Shown here one piece after another: positions 16,567 through 24,694 of a stretch of DNA of 34,598 bases. The position numbers were made by a program, and so were the translations under genes. Origin of the DNA: Verrucomicrobiota bacterium. Its GTDB lineage: Bacteria; Verrucomicrobiota; Verrucomicrobiia; JABWAM01. How positions within the stretch are numbered: the first letter of the stretch is position 1; every line of letters begins with the position of its first letter. The stretch is from NCBI GenBank assembly GCA_023269615.1, contig JAHFSY010000046.1, positions 1 to 34,598 of the forward strand, read 5' to 3'. The notes under the pieces are model-generated. The model was not told the origin of the DNA and ran no database searches. It saw only the letters and a list, made by a program, of their open reading frames with translations.

Positions 16567-16676
16567 GTGTGTGGGGCGATGGTTGAGTGTGGGGACATTG
16601 AAAGGCAAAAGGCAACTCCGACTGTGTCGCGAGTCCAGAAGGAAAGGCAAAAATTTGAAGGGAATCAATCGACACC

Positions 16677-16716
16677 CATGCAACCTTTTATCGCATATGC
16701 GATAAAAGGTTGCATG
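16677..16716. repeat. Perfect 40-bp palindrome
   Basis: CATGCAACCTTTTATCGCAT is followed immediately by its exact reverse complement: 20 of 20 pairs match with no spacer, and symmetry is lost at the next base on each side. It sits in the 215-bp gap between the divergent SGNH gene (start 16566) and the greB-like gene (start 16782). It could be an operator for a dimeric or tetrameric regulator, a cruciform or RNA hairpin in the SGNH leader, or a dispersed palindromic element. Confidence 0.9.
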
Positions 16717-16720
16717 CCGG

Positions 16721-16749
16721 GATTTTGTACATTCTCTAAATTCTGTCAA
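16721..16749 (-). promoter_or_regulatory. Possible promoter for the SGNH gene
   Basis: On the minus strand TTGACA (complement of 16744-16749) is followed by an AT-rich stretch with TACAAA after about 14 nt. The spacing is short, so support is weak. If real, transcription would start at or inside the 40-bp palindrome, placing that hairpin at the 5' end of the mRNA. Confidence 0.25.
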
Positions 16750-16781
16750 AAATCAGCCAAACAGGACAAGATGGTGACTCG

Positions 16782-17312
16782 ATGAGCAAGGCTTTTACAA
16801 AGGAATCGGACGATGCGCCGGAGGAATTCACGCCGCGAGTGCGTGCTCCGTTGCCACCGGGTGTGAAAAATTACATCACGGCCGCCGGCGCCCAGCGATT
16901 GCGCGACGACCTCGAACATCTGCTCCAGTCGGTCCGTCCTGCGCTGGCGTCCGAGAAGGCGACGGCGGCGGCAGGTGTGGATGTTTCCGAGGCGCGGCGC
17001 AAATTGCAGGCGGTGGATGGGCGCGTTCACGAGATCGAGGAGATCCTGGAGTCAGCGGAAGTGGTGGATCCGCCGCGTCAGAATACGGACCGAGTGCAAT
17101 TCGGGGCGAAGGTCACGATCCGGAACGAAGCCGGCGACGAGTCAACCTATCGCATCGTGGGCGTGGATGAGGCGAATGTGGGCGAGGGGTGGGTGAGCTG
17201 GCTTTCACCGATCGCCAAGGCATTGCTCCAGGCGCGCGCCGGCGAGGAGGTGAAGTTTCGCTCGCCCGACGGCGAGGTGAGGCTCCTTGTGCTGCGTGTG
17301 GAGTACGCCTGA
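16782..17312 (+). CDS. greB: GreA/GreB-family transcription elongation factor
   Basis: Gre factors insert a coiled coil into the RNA polymerase secondary channel and stimulate cleavage of backtracked transcripts. The protein has 176 residues. The N-terminus MSKAFTKESDD is GreB-like, then comes a coiled-coil region (ITAAGAQRLRDDLEHLL ... EARRKLQAVDGRVHEIEEIL). The C-terminal FKBP-like domain has VQFGAKVTIRNEAGDESTYRIVGVDEAN and WVSWLSPIAKALLQARAGEEVKF. The coil tip has an altered sequence (VRPALASEKATAAAGVDVSEARR) in place of the usual acidic tip, so cleavage activity is uncertain. It is divergent from the SGNH gene. Confidence 0.85.
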   Translation: MSKAFTKESDDAPEEFTPRVRAPLPPGVKNYITAAGAQRLRDDLEHLLQSVRPALASEKATAAAGVDVSEARRKLQAVDGRVHEIEEILESAEVVDPPRQNTDRVQFGAKVTIRNEAGDESTYRIVGVDEANVGEGWVSWLSPIAKALLQARAGEEVKFRSPDGEVRLLVLRVEYA

Positions 17313-17382
17313 TTGGCCGACAAACCTGACATCACCACAATTTTGTTTACAGCGTTGCACCCCTGTGCCAAAGAGGACGCCC

Positions 17383-17853
17383 ATGAAACGTTCCACTCCA
17401 TTTCTCATCGCTCTCTCATTGATTTTGCTTTCCGGCCCTGTGCGGGCCCAGAGAACTCCCCCTGGCGGAACCCAGAACCGGGCGGCGAAAGATTCAGGCT
17501 CCGAACCCGTCCGCCAACGGGAGTCCGACAACGACGAACCCTCTGCCCATGTGACCTATGACCCCGTGGTTGGCAATGGCGATGCCATGGGTTCCGGCGA
17601 GGTGGAGGAGAGCAAGGGCGTGGTCAGCGAACAGGAGCGCATGGCAGATGGGGAAACGACGCCTCCCAAGACCAGGCAGATTGCGCCGTCCGGGACGTCG
17701 AGCAAAAAAGTCAAAGCCACATCCGTCAAAAAGTCAAAATCTGCAAAGTCGAAAAAGGCCAAAGCGACCGCCAAGGCTTCAAAGCCGAAATCCTCATCCA
17801 AGGCGCATTCCAAGTCTGCGAAGTCGCCCGGGAAGAAAAAAGCCGGGCGCTGA
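17383..17853 (+). CDS. Secreted lysine-rich protein with histone H1-like tail
   Basis: The protein has 156 residues. Residues 1-23 are a clear signal peptide (MKRSTPFLIALSLILLSG..VRAQ). The middle is acidic and polar. The last 50 residues are almost only K, S, A and T with P (SSKKVKATSVKKSKSAKSKK and onward), like a histone H1 or AlgP tail. The start has a good ribosome site (AGAGGA, 8 nt upstream). Its stop is 2 nt from that of the convergent moeA gene. No known family is recognised. An exported polycation could bind peptidoglycan, anionic polysaccharide or extracellular DNA; this is inference. Confidence 0.75.
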   Translation: MKRSTPFLIALSLILLSGPVRAQRTPPGGTQNRAAKDSGSEPVRQRESDNDEPSAHVTYDPVVGNGDAMGSGEVEESKGVVSEQERMADGETTPPKTRQIAPSGTSSKKVKATSVKKSKSAKSKKAKATAKASKPKSSSKAHSKSAKSPGKKKAGR

Positions 17854-17855
17854 AT

Positions 17856-19094
17856 TCAGCCAATCCCAAAGTTGCCCCCTGAGAGTGGGGCATAGGCCAC
17901 ATCGGCGCCTTTCGCCAGCGAGATCGTGTTTGCGGGAATATTTCCCACGGCGTTGGCGGTGCGACAGCTCACAAGATTGCCGGAACCTTTCCACGGAAGG
18001 AATTCCACGGAAACCAGGCCTCCTTCCTGTTGGACGCAGGCGGGGAGCCATCGATCGCGCGCGTCGATTTTGCCTTTCCATGTTTTTTTCATGCGCGCGA
18101 CATGTTTCGGCCGCGGCGGCAGTCCAAGCTGCGCGTGAATGGCAGGCGCGATGAGCAGGGCGAAGACGGCCAGATGAGAAACGGGATTGCCGGGAATGCC
18201 GAATGCCAGGGTTTTCCCCCGCGTGGCAAAGAGGGAGGGCTTGCCCGGCTTGAGGTCCACGCCGTGAAAGTGGACGGTGAATCCGCCTTGTTCAAGGGCT
18301 GAGCGCGTAAAATCGGCATCCCCGACGGAAGCACCGCCGCTGATGCAAAGGATGTCAGCACCTCTTTCAATGGCGTCCTCGACCTGGGCAAGAATGCGCC
18401 CGGGATGGTCGCCGAGGATTCCTGTCGTGCGGGCGTGTGCGCCGAAAGAGGCGAACTGGGCGGCGAGTTGCGGGCCGTTGCTGTTGTAAATCTGCCCGGG
18501 CTTCAACTTCCGACCCGGCTCGACCAATTCATTTCCCGTGCTGAGGATCCATGCACATGGACGTCGTGAGACCGCAAGATGGGAGCAGCCGAGCGAAGCG
18601 GCAATTCCAATTTGGGGAACATCGATCAGCAGCCCGATCGGCAGCGCCACATCGCCCGTGTGAGCGTCCTCGCCCTGTCGTCGGATGTTGCCACCCGGCG
18701 GGATGGCCTTGGTGACTTGCACATGCCGACCTTTCACCAGGCATTCCTCCTGGATTGCGACGCGATTGGCTCCCGGTGGGATGGGTGCGCCGGTGAAAAT
18801 GCGGGAACATTCGCCTGCGCGCAGGGTGGGGAGATCGGATTCGCCGGCCGCGATGCAGGCAACCAAACTGTACATTCCGTCCGTTGTTTCACCCGCCAAA
18901 GCGTAACCGTCCATTGCCGACCGGTCGAAGGGTGGCATGTCGAAAGGGACGGGAACATCCTCGCGGAGGATACGCCCGAGGCATTGATCGAGCGGGGCGC
19001 GCTCGGCATCCACCGGCCTGGCACGCTTCAGGACTTCATCAACCGCCTCGGCAATGCCGGGGAGTTTTTGTCTGTGAACTGGGGCATGGGGCAT
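17856..19094 (-). CDS. moeA: Molybdopterin molybdenumtransferase
   Basis: This enzyme inserts molybdate into adenylylated molybdopterin in Mo-cofactor synthesis. The protein has 412 residues from ATG 19094 (a TTG at 19112 is the alternative). Visible are MPPFDRSAMDGYAL, RIFTGAPIPPGAN, GGNIRRQGEDAHTGD, the MoCF-domain segments ILSTGNEL, YNSNGPQL and CISGGASVGDADF, then LKPGKPSLFA and FGIPGNPVS, and a C-terminal domain IV. The MoaB/MogA-type middle domain is complete. No other moa/moe genes are nearby. The assignment is secure. Confidence 0.94.
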   Translation of the reverse strand: MPHAPVHRQKLPGIAEAVDEVLKRARPVDAERAPLDQCLGRILREDVPVPFDMPPFDRSAMDGYALAGETTDGMYSLVACIAAGESDLPTLRAGECSRIFTGAPIPPGANRVAIQEECLVKGRHVQVTKAIPPGGNIRRQGEDAHTGDVALPIGLLIDVPQIGIAASLGCSHLAVSRRPCAWILSTGNELVEPGRKLKPGQIYNSNGPQLAAQFASFGAHARTTGILGDHPGRILAQVEDAIERGADILCISGGASVGDADFTRSALEQGGFTVHFHGVDLKPGKPSLFATRGKTLAFGIPGNPVSHLAVFALLIAPAIHAQLGLPPRPKHVARMKKTWKGKIDARDRWLPACVQQEGGLVSVEFLPWKGSGNLVSCRTANAVGNIPANTISLAKGADVAYAPLSGGNFGIG

Positions 19095-19275
19095 GGCGCT
19101 TCGTTGTCGCAAATGTCCTCCTGAAAGAGAAATGGATTTTTTGATAGTAAAGCCTTAAATCTCCGTTTTTTCTTGCTCATCAGGGCGGGTTGTGGTTGGC
19201 TTTCATGCGAAATTATTGACAACCATGGTTTAATAACCGCCAGAAAAAATCAACCAACCACCGAAGAATATCATT

Positions 19276-19554
19276 ATGGAAAACTCATCCGGAGCTCCCC
19301 AGGGGCGTTTCAAGAAACCTGGATTACTAATCGTTGCATGTCTCATTATTTTGGGCGCTGGCTTTCTCGTCTTTAACAAGATCGCGGAGATCGAGGCGGA
19401 GGGCGATGCCGAAATGAGTCAGGCCATGGGCAAACACAAACGTCGCGTCCCCGCGGCACAAGTGGCGCCGGCGCCCCCGGCCGCAGCTTCCACCTCGACC
19501 GAGACAGCTGCGCCTGCTCAGCCTGAGAAGGACAAGAAGGTCAAGAAGCACTGA
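19276..19554 (+). CDS. Small single-pass membrane protein
   Basis: The protein has 92 residues. Residues 13-33 form one hydrophobic helix (KKPGLLIVACLIILGAGFLVF), followed by an acidic segment (IAEIEAEGDAEM) and a low-complexity A/P/T tail that ends in a lysine cluster (KDKKVKKH). No family is recognised. The ATG follows AGAATATCATT with no clear Shine-Dalgarno. It is 167 bp upstream of the large membrane protein and ABC genes on the same strand and may belong to that transcript. Confidence 0.55.
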   Translation: MENSSGAPQGRFKKPGLLIVACLIILGAGFLVFNKIAEIEAEGDAEMSQAMGKHKRRVPAAQVAPAPPAAASTSTETAAPAQPEKDKKVKKH

Positions 19555-19721
19555 GCTGTTGGATTGCGAAATGCAGTTGCGCGCCCGTGCTGCGCTCCTG
19601 CGTTTTTATCGCCCTGCATTGGAGGCAGTTCCTTCTGGAAAGGAGGGCACACGTGGCTTCCCGGTTGGAATTTGCCTGGCGAAGCTCCTTCGGCGCCTGC
19701 TTATTACGGGCTGTTCGTTGT

Positions 19722-21914
19722 ATGCTGAGAACTTCGCGGCATCGCATCCTCCTCTTTGCCTGGGTCTGGCTTATCCTGCTGTTGCCCTCCGCACTTCGTG
19801 CCCAGCTTGTGGTGGACGCGTTTCCCGCCTGGGATGGCCAGTCGGTTGGCAACCGCTGGATGCCCGTGGTTGTCGAGATTTCCAACAAGGGGGCTCCACT
19901 CCAGGGCTTGATCGAGGTCGCGGGCAGCGGCCCGCTCGCGGAACACTCGGCGCTTTGCGCCGTGGAAATTCCCAGCCAGACCAACAAGCGCCTTTGGATT
20001 TATGTCCCGCCCGCCGCCTACCGGGGAGAGCTCAAGGTCCGCCTGCTCACCCCCCGCGGAAAAGTCCTGGCTGAAACACCGCTGAAAATTGAGACGCATC
20101 CTCTGCCGTCGCGCCTCGTCGCGGAAAGCATCCCCACGGGCTGGTTCAAGATGGGGCTGGGCCGGGTGGCGACGGGCAAGACGCGGCTCCAGTGGAATTC
20201 AACGCGCGTGTTGAAACAGCATCTGCCCGACGACGAGGTGGGATATGACGGCCTGACCGCGCTGCACCTGGGCTGGCCCGAGATCAGCGATCTGCTTCCG
20301 TCGCAGCGCCAGGCATTGCTCGACTGGATCCTGTCCGGCGGGCATTTGATCGTAAGCGCCGATGACCCGAACGCCTGGCGGGCCGATCCGTGGTGGGGAT
20401 CCATTCTTCCCGTCGCTGCGGCCGAACAGAAGAGTGTGCCCGGTCTCGCACCCTTGCAAACGTGGCTCGATGGGAATCGCGTCACCGCCCTCGTCGCGGA
20501 GGGGAAGGAGAAGACGGTGACAGCCGCCACCGCAGAACAGCCCATCGCCGAGGTGGAAACACTTTTGGGGATCGGCGAGCTTGTGCGCGGCCATGTGTTG
20601 ATCGAGCGGGAAGGCATTCCGCTTGTCGCACGCACACGCATGGGACGCGGAATGGTCACCCAGCTTCTTTTCAATCCCGGCCGGGAGCCATTTCGGAGCT
20701 GGCAAGGTCGAAGCGATTTCTGCCTGCATTTACTCCAGGATGGGCGGGAGAACATGGATGCCGCGTTGCTGGACTTGGGGAGCACCACGAATTCTGTTCG
20801 CCAGGTGGTACGGCAACAAACACGCGGCCGTCCCGCTCCGCAGGCCATGAACTACAACCAAACGCGTTACATCCAGCCTTCAGCCGTCGAGTCCTTCGCC
20901 AGCAACCTGCTGTTGACCCGCCAGCAACGAACGCTTCCATGGCTCCTGCTGGGAGTGGTGCTCATCGCGTATATCATCCTCATCGGCCCCTTCGACTACA
21001 CCTGGCTCAAGCGACGGCGCAAGCTGATCTGGACGTGGGTGACGTTCCCCGCATACGTCGTCGCCGCCACGCTCATCATTTATGGGCTCGGTTACTGGGT
21101 CAATGCCGGCGATTCCGAATGGCGTCAATGGACCATACTCGATTGGTTCCCGGGAACAAGCCGTCAGCGCGCCACCACCATGGCGGAATTTTATTCCACG
21201 CGCAACAGCCGCTATCATTGGAGTGACGCCACGGGACTCGCCTCCCATGTGCGCGTGATGGACGCCTCGTACTCGGGCCGCCTGGAACGCCCGGATGCCG
21301 CCGACATTCTCGTCACGCCATCCGGCACCGAGGTGAGCGCAGCTGTTCCTGTCTGGACGAGCCGTGGTTTTCTTGGGCGATTTTCGCAGCCCGCGCCGGC
21401 ACTTCAAGCCGGGTACAACCCGGGCGAGGGAACGCTCACCATCACGAACCCGACGCAGTCTCCATGGAGAAATTGTCGGTGGATGACGGAGCCGGGAAAA
21501 TACAGGGCCATGGGAAACCTTGGGCCGGGGGAGACGAAGACCTGGAAGCTGGATGCGAATGCGCTGGTGGACGTTGGGCCGAACGCCGATGCATTGCTCA
21601 ACATGTACTACAACCGCGGATACGGGGAGGACCAGCGCACGGAGTGCACGGAAGACCAGATGATGAACGGCAGCCTCGGGTTGTTTTTTCTGCCTTCAAG
21701 AAACGCAAGCGCCCAGATCGGGTCGGTCGGCGAGGGACTCGATCTTTCCGAAGGCTGGCAGGAGGGAGATGCCGTGTTCGTCGCCATGTCGGATGCGCCC
21801 GCCAACTGGCCGTGGCAGCTCGCGTTCAATCCCCGACGGACGGCGCACCGCGTGATGCACCGCATCTATTTCGCGTCCGAGACGCCGCCTGCAAAGAAAG
21901 AACTTTCACCTTGA
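19722..21914 (+). CDS. Membrane-anchored amidotransferase-like protein of an ABC-2 exporter cluster
   Basis: The protein has 730 residues. ATG 19722 begins a good signal peptide (RHRILLFAWVWLILLLPSALRAQ); the frame runs further upstream but without conserved sequence. An extracytoplasmic beta-rich part (LVVDAFPAWDGQSVGNRWMPVVVEI) is followed by a GATase-like region (LLPSQRQALLDWILSGGHLIVS). Next are two transmembrane helices around residues 410-465, with the GPFDYTWLKRRRKLIWTW loop typical of proteins coded next to Gld-type ABC exporters and vWA proteins. Then follows another long soluble part. The catalytic Cys/His of true amidotransferases is not apparent. The ABC ATPase follows after 10 bp. 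Function is unknown; partner of the exporter is an inference. Confidence 0.7.
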   Translation: MLRTSRHRILLFAWVWLILLLPSALRAQLVVDAFPAWDGQSVGNRWMPVVVEISNKGAPLQGLIEVAGSGPLAEHSALCAVEIPSQTNKRLWIYVPPAAYRGELKVRLLTPRGKVLAETPLKIETHPLPSRLVAESIPTGWFKMGLGRVATGKTRLQWNSTRVLKQHLPDDEVGYDGLTALHLGWPEISDLLPSQRQALLDWILSGGHLIVSADDPNAWRADPWWGSILPVAAAEQKSVPGLAPLQTWLDGNRVTALVAEGKEKTVTAATAEQPIAEVETLLGIGELVRGHVLIEREGIPLVARTRMGRGMVTQLLFNPGREPFRSWQGRSDFCLHLLQDGRENMDAALLDLGSTTNSVRQVVRQQTRGRPAPQAMNYNQTRYIQPSAVESFASNLLLTRQQRTLPWLLLGVVLIAYIILIGPFDYTWLKRRRKLIWTWVTFPAYVVAATLIIYGLGYWVNAGDSEWRQWTILDWFPGTSRQRATTMAEFYSTRNSRYHWSDATGLASHVRVMDASYSGRLERPDAADILVTPSGTEVSAAVPVWTSRGFLGRFSQPAPALQAGYNPGEGTLTITNPTQSPWRNCRWMTEPGKYRAMGNLGPGETKTWKLDANALVDVGPNADALLNMYYNRGYGEDQRTECTEDQMMNGSLGLFFLPSRNASAQIGSVGEGLDLSEGWQEGDAVFVAMSDAPANWPWQLAFNPRRTAHRVMHRIYFASETPPAKKELSP

Positions 21915-21924
21915 GGATCACCCC

Positions 21925-22899
21925 ATGAGCACTCCCGTCATCGAAATTAAAAATCTTTCCAAGTTTTATCGCACCCAAAAGGCGGTAAGCGGATTGAACA
22001 TGACCATTGAAAAGGGGGACCTCTACGGGTTTGTCGGCGCGAATGGCGCGGGCAAGACGACCACGCTGAAAATCCTCGCAACGTTGCTGCGTCCCAGCAG
22101 CGGCGAGGCGAGCGTCCTCGGCCACGAAGTCCAGATCAACCCCCACGAAATCCGCCGTCGCATCGGCTACATGCCGGATTTCTTTGGCGTGTACCAGGAC
22201 ATGGAGACATGGGAATACCTCGATTTTTTCGGGGCTGCCTACCGCATGACACCCACGGAGCGGGAGCGCCGCGTGGGAGACGTGCTGGAACTCGTCGGCC
22301 TGTCGGCGAAGAAGGACAATCTCATCGGTGAACTTTCGCGAGGCATGCAACAGCGGCTCGGACTGGCGCGCGTCCTCATGCATGACCCGGAACTGTTGCT
22401 GCTCGACGAGCCGGCAAGCGGGCTTGATCCGCGGGCGCGCCTGGAAATCATCGCTGTGCTGCAGGAGTTGCAGAAAATGGGAAAGACGATCCTCATCTCG
22501 TCACACATCCTCTCGGAGCTGCAGCAGCTTTGCAACAAGGTGGGGATCATCGAGCGCGGCAAGCTCGTGTACAGTGGGCCCGTGGCCACAATCCCGTCGC
22601 ATGGAAAGAAAATCCTCAGCGGCGAGATCATGGTCGCCGACCATGCGGAGGAGGCGACGGCCGCACTCAAGGTGGACCCACGCGTCGAGGAGGCGGTGTT
22701 TGCGGACGGCCTGATTCGTTTCAAGTTGAAACCGGAAGCAGACGACCTTTCCATCGCCGCAGAGATCATCGTTCAGAGGGGATTTCGCCTCCGCATGCTG
22801 CGCGAAGTGGGAGGAGGACTCGAAGACGCCTTCATGCGCCTGACTTCCGCAGAACTGGAAGGCGGTCCGCCGGTGTTGCCGGGAAAAAATGAAAAGTGA
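21925..22899 (+). CDS. ABC-2 type exporter, ATP-binding protein
   Basis: The protein has 324 residues. Walker A is GANGAGKTT (38-46), the Q-loop region is RIGYMPDFFGVYQDM, the signature is LSRGMQQRLGLARVL, Walker B is LLLLDEPASGLDPRAR, and the switch is ILISSHILSEL. The C-terminal 100-residue extension (after KLVYSGPV) is the regulatory tail seen in CcmA/NatA/GldA-like exporters. A GAGG lies 8 nt before the ATG. The gene ends inside a repeat element, and the two permease genes follow. The substrate is unknown; the family includes exporters of lipids, polysaccharides, antibiotics and gliding factors. Confidence 0.93.
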   Translation: MSTPVIEIKNLSKFYRTQKAVSGLNMTIEKGDLYGFVGANGAGKTTTLKILATLLRPSSGEASVLGHEVQINPHEIRRRIGYMPDFFGVYQDMETWEYLDFFGAAYRMTPTERERRVGDVLELVGLSAKKDNLIGELSRGMQQRLGLARVLMHDPELLLLDEPASGLDPRARLEIIAVLQELQKMGKTILISSHILSELQQLCNKVGIIERGKLVYSGPVATIPSHGKKILSGEIMVADHAEEATAALKVDPRVEEAVFADGLIRFKLKPEADDLSIAAEIIVQRGFRLRMLREVGGGLEDAFMRLTSAELEGGPPVLPGKNEK

Positions 22900-23016
22900 A
22901 AAATGCAGAATGAAGAATAAGAGAGCGAAAGGCGGTGGCAGGCAATGGAGTCAGAATTCAGAATCTGTTCTGCTTCATTCCGCAATCCGCAATCCGCAGT
23001 CCGAAATTCGCATCTC
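22900..23016. repeat. Spacer made of dispersed short repeats
   Basis: The gap between the ABC ATPase and the first permease begins with AATGCAGAATGAAGAAT (22902-22918, identical to 599-615). It continues with GAATTCAGAATCTGTTCTG and a CGCAATCCGCAATCCGCAGT run (22981-23000). An ATG at 22945 leaves the repeat in frame with the permease gene, but the ATG at 23017 directly after the repeat is the more natural start. Confidence 0.6.
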
Positions 23017-24633
23017 ATGATTCTTCTCCGCCATTTTTCGCTTCCGCTCGTCGCGCGTGAAATGCGTTCGCAGGCGCGTTCAAAGGGCGCATTTGTCCTG
23101 CGGTGCCTTGTGGTCCTTGGCCTCCTGGCTCCCATGGTAATCTGGGGGGCTTTGAACCGTGGCAGGCTTGACGGCGGTGCGGGGTGGTTCGCTTTTCTGA
23201 GTTGCGTGATTTTTTACGGGCTGATGATCCTGTCGCCGATGATCGTTGCCGGCTGCCTCACTTCGGAGAGGGAAGGCGGGACCCTCGGGCTTCTCTTTCT
23301 CAGCTCGCTGCGCTCGCTCGATATTGTCACCGGAAAATTCACCTCGAACATTCTTTACCTGCTCGTCATCGCGATCGCAGGATTTCCTGTGCTTGCAACG
23401 ACCATCATGATGGGCGGAGTGACCTGGGCGCAGGTGACCGGCGCAGGCATCAGCATTCTTTCCCTGCTGGTTTCCACGGTGGGCGCGGCGGTCTTTGCCT
23501 CGGCCGTGTGCCTGCGGACACAACCGGCCGTGATGCTGACCTATTTTTATGTGGGAATCCTTAATTTCGGGATTCCAACGCTCAATGCGTGGCTGAACTA
23601 TAAATTCAATATTTCACTGCCCGACTGGGCGATGCAATTCAGCGTTTCAAACTCCATCGCGGAGCAGTTTACATGGACGCATCCAAACTATCTCTCATGG
23701 GCGGGTTGGACGTTTGCCTTTGCGGGCGCCCAGGCTGTGATCTTTCTCGGCATTGCCGCATGGTGGCTGCCCGGGACGCTGGCGGTGACAGGACAGGAAT
23801 CGCTTTGGCGGTGGAAGTGGCGCCATCGCGCAGCCAGGCATTTTGTGACATTTGGAAGATGGGGGACGCGGATTCGAAATCGAAATCCCCTGCTATGGCT
23901 GGAGTGGAGGCGGCTGACCGTGGCATCGCTTGCCACCATTGTGTTCGTGCTGGTGGGCGGAATTTGTTGGCTGGGCACTTATATTGGAAATAACGACAGC
24001 GTGTGGGCGGCCGTGGCATTGGGCATTCCCTGCCACATCATCGTGGCGGCACTGGCGGTCAGCGGCATCTGTCGTGAAGTTTCAAGGGAACGGCGTGAAC
24101 GCACGCTCGAGTTGTTGTTATGCACGCCTCTGGAGGAACGAAGCATCGTGTGGGCGCGTTTCAAGGGCGCATGGTTGCGCTACGGGATGCTCTACATCGC
24201 CATCAGCATCCCCGCATTTGTGGCAACGTTTTGGTTCTATTTTTCGGATACCGTCTCAACAGGAGACCAGGAGATGGTGGGGATCGCGCTGCTGGAGTTT
24301 GTCGAGGATTTCAGTTTTTTCTGCATGGCATTCGCCGTGTCGTTCCGCATGGCTCTTTTTTCAAAAACAGCCACGAGCGCAATTCTGAGATCGGTTGCCA
24401 CCATCGCCGGCGTGATTCTCGGCTGGGGATTTGCGGCGTACGCGGCCATCGCATTCGTGTCGATGTCGAGGTTGTTCACCGGCGGCACCGGCTCCGAGGA
24501 TTTCCTGTACGTGTGCATGTATGGCATGTTCATCATCAAGATTATCATCGAATTTGTGATTTTCCGCATGCTGATGGGCCGATTACCCGACCAGTTGCGC
24601 GAGCAGTGTGGATTGTCCAGCGATGCCATGTGA
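23017..24633 (+). CDS. ABC-2 type permease 1
   Basis: The protein is a 538-residue integral membrane protein with about twelve helices. It has two related halves. Each starts with a helix-loop motif of the ABC-2 family: SEREGGTLGLLFLSSLRSLD..TGKF in the first half and RERRERTLELLLCTPLEERS...RFKGAW in the second. This suggests an internal duplication. The start at 23017 (MILLRHFSLPLVAREMRSQAR) gives the usual cytoplasmic amphipathic beginning; the upstream ATG 22945 would add 24 residues encoded by repeat DNA. It is followed after 61 bp by a homologous permease. Confidence 0.85.
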   Translation: MILLRHFSLPLVAREMRSQARSKGAFVLRCLVVLGLLAPMVIWGALNRGRLDGGAGWFAFLSCVIFYGLMILSPMIVAGCLTSEREGGTLGLLFLSSLRSLDIVTGKFTSNILYLLVIAIAGFPVLATTIMMGGVTWAQVTGAGISILSLLVSTVGAAVFASAVCLRTQPAVMLTYFYVGILNFGIPTLNAWLNYKFNISLPDWAMQFSVSNSIAEQFTWTHPNYLSWAGWTFAFAGAQAVIFLGIAAWWLPGTLAVTGQESLWRWKWRHRAARHFVTFGRWGTRIRNRNPLLWLEWRRLTVASLATIVFVLVGGICWLGTYIGNNDSVWAAVALGIPCHIIVAALAVSGICREVSRERRERTLELLLCTPLEERSIVWARFKGAWLRYGMLYIAISIPAFVATFWFYFSDTVSTGDQEMVGIALLEFVEDFSFFCMAFAVSFRMALFSKTATSAILRSVATIAGVILGWGFAAYAAIAFVSMSRLFTGGTGSEDFLYVCMYGMFIIKIIIEFVIFRMLMGRLPDQLREQCGLSSDAM

Positions 24634-24694
24634 ACGAAAAAACAATGACTGGCTTTCCCCATCTCCAACCTGACCGAACGGGAGTTTTCCCCTG

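Noticed and set aside
15679..16785. 368-codon plus-strand frame opposite the SGNH gene
   Set aside because: No domain is visible, and the opposite strand carries the GDSF and DCHYN motifs of a real hydrolase.
17826..17852. CGCCCGG/CCGGGCG hairpin at the end of the lysine-rich gene as a terminator
   Set aside because: The A-rich loop is coding and no T-run follows the stem on either strand.
19218..19250. TTGACA hexamer upstream of the small membrane protein as a promoter
   Set aside because: No -10-like hexamer lies at 16-18 nt; the nearest TAATAA is only about 10 nt away.
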